From NCBI RefSeq assembly GCF_003385895.1, contig NZ_QRDQ01000007.1, positions 372,001 to 436,000 on the forward strand: a stretch of 64,000 nt of DNA, in the 5' to 3' direction. How positions within the stretch are numbered: the stretch's first letter is position 1; each line of letters opens with the position of its first letter. The position numbers were made by a program, and so were the translations under genes. Of the stretch, positions 60,659 through 64,000 are shown one piece after another. The notes beneath the pieces are model-generated. The model was not told the origin of the DNA and did no database searches. It worked only from the letters and a program-made list of their open reading frames with translations. The DNA is from Flavobacterium cutihirudinis (GTDB lineage: Bacteria; Bacteroidota; Bacteroidia; Flavobacteriales; Flavobacteriaceae).

Positions 60659-62117
60659 ATGAATTTTGTTCTAATTCTTTCTGCGGATGATATCCAAACA
60701 AGTGATGTTCTTTTATGATTTCTGCAACTCCAGAAGGAAGCATTGGTTCCCAGCCAGTTTTTCCCTGACCGATCATTTTCAATACTTCACGAGAGAATAC
60801 ATTTAATATGTTTGGATTATAATCTTTAATATCGACTACTTTTCCGTTGAATTTAAAGAATTTGTATAATTCTTTCATTCTAGGATGAACTTTTAGGTTG
60901 TCAGATGTTATAATTTCTCCGTTTTCACCTAACATTGGGTACAAGAATACTTTCATGTCGCGGTAGAATAATTTCCCGAAAGCTTCAAGAATACCACCAC
61001 TTAAATGGCGATAGTATTTTTCATCAAAAATATCAACCAAGTTATTTACACCCATTGCCAATCCCATTCTGGCTTTGGTATAATTAGAGAAATATTCAAC
61101 CACTTTATAATATTCCTGGAAATTCGAAATCATTACAGTTTGACCAAGTGAACAAAGTAATTCGGCTCTATCCATAAAATCACGCTCATCGATTTCACCA
61201 TCAGAACGTAAATTCGAAAGTGTAATTTCAAAAACTACCAGTGTATTGTCTTTTTCGACCTTGTTTTCTTCCAGAAACATCTTTAATGATTTCTCATACA
61301 TATCGAGATTTACATTCGTAACCGGACGAAAACTTCCTCTAAAAGCAAGAAGGTTCTTTTTGTATAAAACTGCAGCTGGCAAAACGTTTTTTCCTTCCGG
61401 ATTAAACATTACCGCATCTGTCATTCCATTTTTTACTAATTGTAAACTCATCAGACGATTATCTACATGAGCAAAACGCGGACCGGAGAAGTTTATAGTA
61501 TCAATTTCTAGTTGATCTTTGTCAAGGTGATCGTATAAGTAACGCAGTAAACGTTTTGGATCATTGTATTTGTAAAAAGCACCGTAAATTAAGTTTACAC
61601 CTAAAATTCCTAATGTTTCTTGTTGTAATCGTGCATCTGTTTCTTTAAAACGAATATGAAGTATAATTTCGTTGTAAGCTTCGTCAGGTTCAATTTGGTA
61701 TCGTATTCCAACCCAACCGTGACCTTTAAATTGTTTGGCAAAATCTATAGTTGCAACCGTATTGGCGTAACTAAAAAAAAGTTTCGTAGGATGTTTCTCT
61801 CTGCTAAGACGCTCTTCAATAATTTGACCTTCCAGCGTAAGCATTTTTTTTAATCGCTCTTCGGTAACGTATCGTCCATCTTTTTCAATTCCATAAACGG
61901 CATCACTAAAATCTTTATCGTAGGCAGACATTGCTTTTGCAATTGTTCCAGAGGAACCGCCTGATCTGAAAAAATGCCTAACGGTCTCTTGTCCAGCACC
62001 AATTTCAGCAAATGTTCCGTAAATATTTTCGTTTAAGTTAATGCGTAACGCTTTGTCTTTTATGGAAGGAATCTGTTCGATGACCTTGTCACCTTTGAGT
62101 TTTATTTCTGTACCCAT
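60657..62117 (-). CDS. Conserved 486-residue protein of unknown function
   Basis: This large soluble protein has no signal peptide or membrane helix. Distinctive segments are NENIYGTFAEIGAGQETVRH, FFRSGGSSGTIAKAMSAYDK, RFAHVDNRLMSLQLVKNGMT and MDRAELLCSLGQTVMISNFQ. The early AEIGAGQETVRHFFR and GGSSGT stretches look like nucleotide- or phosphate-binding loops, but I cannot match them to a named family. Database labels for relatives vary, and I do not trust them from memory. It is a single-gene unit, divergent from the MBL hydrolase gene. Confidence 0.75.
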   Translation of the reverse strand: MGTEIKLKGDKVIEQIPSIKDKALRINLNENIYGTFAEIGAGQETVRHFFRSGGSSGTIAKAMSAYDKDFSDAVYGIEKDGRYVTEERLKKMLTLEGQIIEERLSREKHPTKLFFSYANTVATIDFAKQFKGHGWVGIRYQIEPDEAYNEIILHIRFKETDARLQQETLGILGVNLIYGAFYKYNDPKRLLRYLYDHLDKDQLEIDTINFSGPRFAHVDNRLMSLQLVKNGMTDAVMFNPEGKNVLPAAVLYKKNLLAFRGSFRPVTNVNLDMYEKSLKMFLEENKVEKDNTLVVFEITLSNLRSDGEIDERDFMDRAELLCSLGQTVMISNFQEYYKVVEYFSNYTKARMGLAMGVNNLVDIFDEKYYRHLSGGILEAFGKLFYRDMKVFLYPMLGENGEIITSDNLKVHPRMKELYKFFKFNGKVVDIKDYNPNILNVFSREVLKMIGQGKTGWEPMLPSGVAEIIKEHHLFGYHPQKELEQNS

Positions 62118-62181
62118 TTTATTTTAAATAGATTTGTTACAAAGTTAGCAAATTAGGCTTCTAATGAAAGAGAAATAATCC

Positions 62182-62189
62182 TATTTTTG
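62182..62189 (+). promoter_or_regulatory. -7 box for the MBL-fold gene
   Basis: TATTTTTG fits TAnnTTTG and lies 18 bp before the TTG start codon at 62208, implying a short leader. Confidence 0.55.
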
Positions 62190-62207
62190 TAAAAAAATTA
62201 AGTTCAA

Positions 62208-62972
62208 TTGAAGGTCTATTTTTTAGGTACTGGTACTTCTCAGGGCATTCCGATTATTGGAGTCGATCATCCCGTTTGCAAAAGCACTGATCACAAGGAT
62301 AAAAGGCTCCGCGTTTCTATTTGGATAACGTGGAATGAGCATTCGTATGTTATAGATTGCGGCCCGGATTTCCGTCAGCAGATGCTTTCTTGCGGGTGCC
62401 GAAAACTCGATGCTATTTTATTTACACACGAACATGCTGATCATACAGCTGGTCTGGATGATATTCGCCCGTTTAATTTCAGACAGGGAGAAATTCCTGT
62501 TTATGCGCATCAGCGTGTCATTGATAATTTAGAAAGACGTTTTGAGTATGTTTTCGAAACGGTTAACAAATATCCGGGCGCGCCAAGTGTTAAGACAATC
62601 GAAGTTATCAACAACAAGCCTTTTACGGTTGGAGACAAAACTGCTATTCCCATTAATGTAATGCATGGCGATCTGCAGGTATTTGGTTATCGAATAGACG
62701 ATTTTGCCTATTTAACAGATGTAAAAACAATAGAAGGTGCCGAAATTGAAAAACTTAAAAATTTAAAAGTTTTAGTGGTAAATGCTTTGCGTGTCGAACC
62801 GCATGATACGCACTTTAATCTTCAGGAAGCGCTTGATTTTATTGAGCTTGTAAAACCTGAGAAAGCGTATCTTACCCATATAAGTCATGTTTTAGGTTTT
62901 CACGAAGAAGTACAAAAAACGCTTCCTGAAAATGTATATCTGGCTTATGATAATTTAGAAATTACAATTTAA
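62208..62972 (+). CDS. MBL-fold metallo-hydrolase (PhnP-like)
   Basis: The 254-residue cytosolic protein is a metallo-beta-lactamase-fold phosphodiesterase-like enzyme. N-terminal FLGTGTSQGIP and the metal motif THEHADHTAGLDD (HxHxDH) are clear. Later ligands are in NVMHGD, AYLTDVKTI and LTHISH. A PhnP-type layout with an extra zinc site is suggested by the early cysteine (HPVCKS) and the CGPDFRQQMLSCGCRK segment. No phosphonate genes are nearby. The start codon is TTG. The next gene starts 12 bp after its stop. Confidence 0.9.
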   Translation: MKVYFLGTGTSQGIPIIGVDHPVCKSTDHKDKRLRVSIWITWNEHSYVIDCGPDFRQQMLSCGCRKLDAILFTHEHADHTAGLDDIRPFNFRQGEIPVYAHQRVIDNLERRFEYVFETVNKYPGAPSVKTIEVINNKPFTVGDKTAIPINVMHGDLQVFGYRIDDFAYLTDVKTIEGAEIEKLKNLKVLVVNALRVEPHDTHFNLQEALDFIELVKPEKAYLTHISHVLGFHEEVQKTLPENVYLAYDNLEITI

Positions 62973-62984
62973 TTATACCACAAA

Positions 62985-63488
62985 ATGAAAAAATCCTTAA
63001 TGCTTTATCTTTTTATCCTTGCGATATTAATGAACCTTTTTACTTATTCGTTTTACAGTGGCGAATTAAAGTTTCAGCAGGAAAGATATGATAAAACAAC
63101 AAAAAAGTTAAGAGATAGTATTAATTTGGTTACCACAAAATTAGCCGACGCTGATTATTTTTCATTAGAGCATAATGAAAACGCACAAAATTATTTTGAT
63201 AACAGCGCTTCCGGCGGAAAAGTTATTCTGTACGAAAAATTAATTCCGGTAGTGACTGAAAAATTATTAGACTTGAATGCCAATCCTAATGGGAATCCAT
63301 ATACTGGTCAGGATGTAATGGGTGGAAAGAAATTTATCATCAATAAAGTAAAAATTCTAAATCACAGATGGATTATTGCTGACTACAATAACACTGATTT
63401 ATGGGGAGAAGTCTTGTTAAAATACTTTGTTAATGACGATGAAAGTATTACTTTTGAAGTAAATCAAACTTTGTTATATCAAAAATAG
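62985..63488 (+). CDS. Hypothetical single-helix membrane protein
   Basis: The 167-residue protein starts with a membrane anchor or signal (KSLMLYLFILAILMNLFTYS). A predicted coiled coil follows (LKFQQERYDKTTKKLRDSIN), then a C-terminal domain with KVKILNHRWIIADYNNTDLW. No family is recognised. It follows the MBL gene by 12 bp, so the two are probably co-transcribed. A terminator follows its stop. Confidence 0.65.
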   Translation: MKKSLMLYLFILAILMNLFTYSFYSGELKFQQERYDKTTKKLRDSINLVTTKLADADYFSLEHNENAQNYFDNSASGGKVILYEKLIPVVTEKLLDLNANPNGNPYTGQDVMGGKKFIINKVKILNHRWIIADYNNTDLWGEVLLKYFVNDDESITFEVNQTLLYQK

Positions 63489-63510
63489 GATTTTTTAATC
63501 CTATTTTTTT
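63485..63510 (+). terminator. Hairpin terminator after the 62985 gene
   Basis: ATAGGAT and ATCCTAT pair around a T-rich loop, followed by eight Ts. Confidence 0.8.
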
Positions 63511-63533
63511 TGCTCAATTTAAACTATAGGATT

Positions 63534-63968
63534 ATGAAAAAAATGATTTTGATCGTAATGATTGTAAGTACTGCATTGTCTTGCGCAAAGAAAGTTTCTA
63601 CGGAAAACACCAATTCGCAAGAACCTAAAAAAGATTCAGCAAAAGAAACTGTAGTTGGAGCTGATTCTGATGTTCATGGCTGTAAAGCTTCTGCCGGTTA
63701 TACCTGGTCAGAGCTTAAGAAAGAATGTATTCGAATTTTTGAAGGAACAAAATTGTCGCATTATGATGACGGGAAAACTTATACAACGGCATCATATGTA
63801 ATCTTTGACGGAAATAAAGCAGAACTATTTTTAGACACGCAAAAAGAATCTATCATTTTAGAAAGAAAATCTGAAGGCGATTCTTGGACGAATGGTGATT
63901 GGCAGTTAATTCCGTGGAAAGGATATGTTTTGAAGAAAGACGGAAAGATACTTTATACAGGAGAATAA
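63534..63968 (+). CDS. Hypothetical lipoprotein
   Basis: The 144-residue protein has a lipoprotein signal (LIVMIVSTALSC, Cys 17), a polar linker and a compact domain. That domain has GCKASAGYTWSELKKECIRI near its start and DWQLIPWKGYVLKKDGKILY near the end. The two cysteines may form a disulfide. No family is recognised. The ATG at 63534 leads directly into the signal. Confidence 0.65.
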   Translation: MKKMILIVMIVSTALSCAKKVSTENTNSQEPKKDSAKETVVGADSDVHGCKASAGYTWSELKKECIRIFEGTKLSHYDDGKTYTTASYVIFDGNKAELFLDTQKESIILERKSEGDSWTNGDWQLIPWKGYVLKKDGKILYTGE

Positions 63969-63973
63969 TAATC

Positions 63974-63994
63974 AGTCGCAGCCGCAGTTTCCAA
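63974..63994. repeat. ACTGCGACTGAAAACT-family repeat, copy 6 (partial)
   Basis: CAGTCGCAGCCGCAGTTTCC after the last gene resembles the reverse-complement family core. The window ends shortly after. Confidence 0.45.
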
Positions 63995-64000
63995 TATTTA

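Overview
The window reads as a chromosomal segment of a Flavobacterium-like member of the Bacteroidota. The DNA is AT-rich. Many genes are preceded by the flavobacterial -7 box TAnnTTTG. Two secreted proteins carry type IX secretion C-terminal sorting domains. DUF4834, DUF3810, DUF4956 and YfhO-type proteins also point to this group. No rRNA, tRNA, CRISPR array, phage or insertion sequence was seen.

Layout. 1-11.5 kb: end of pyrG, yidC, a fasciclin lipoprotein, a YwqK/MORN-like protein, DUF4956, a secreted PEP/pyruvate-binding-domain protein, mnmA, a T9SS-exported subtilase and a nitronate monooxygenase-like enzyme. 11.8-20.9 kb: a delta-60-repeat T9SS protein, DUF4268, NUDIX CoA pyrophosphatase, PlsC acyltransferase, an ECF sigma factor with a membrane partner, DUF3810 metalloprotease, aminoacyl-histidine dipeptidase and a 36-residue lysine-rich protein. 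21.0-24.6 kb: five small, unrelated, exported hypothetical proteins, all on the minus strand, separated by four copies of a ~135-bp structured repeat. The terminal bases of these repeats are complementary across each gene, which is the architecture of integron gene cassettes and attC sites. No integrase is visible. 24.7-29.4 kb: CarboxypepD_reg-like protein, DEAD-box helicase with an RGG-rich tail, RdgB/HAM1 pyrophosphatase and DUF2809.

29.5-40.8 kb: a glutamate-synthase-like FMN protein and a NYN/LOTUS protein, followed by a nitrogen-oxide module. This holds an Rrf2 regulator, azurin, quinol nitric oxide reductase, a Ric/ScdA di-iron repair protein, an uncharacterised polytopic membrane protein and, on the other strand, nirK (fused to cytochrome c), a nirV-like FGE-fold protein and a Sco protein. 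An 18-bp near-palindrome AAAGATAAATTTGTCTTT lies upstream of the Rrf2 gene and recurs, with one change each, before the NO reductase and nirK. An FNR-like box lies next to the nirK copy. Together these suggest NO- and anoxia-responsive control of nitrite to NO to N2O conversion.

41-64 kb: an alpha-oxoamine synthase (serine palmitoyltransferase-like), acetyltransferase-like and outer-membrane transporter proteins, a YfhO / glycosyltransferase / flippase cell-surface cluster, MscS channel, UvrA, a second ECF sigma factor with a 47-residue partner ORF, a TPR lipid- or envelope-associated protein, an endonuclease III lacking its iron-sulfur cysteines, Bcp peroxiredoxin, a large conserved protein of unknown function, an MBL-fold hydrolase and two small exported or anchored proteins.

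Several families of palindromic intergenic repeats (CACGAATT, ACTGCGACTGAAAACT and CTTAGAATCTCAG types) are scattered between genes, mostly at 3' ends. One of them supplies the last codons of a membrane protein gene.
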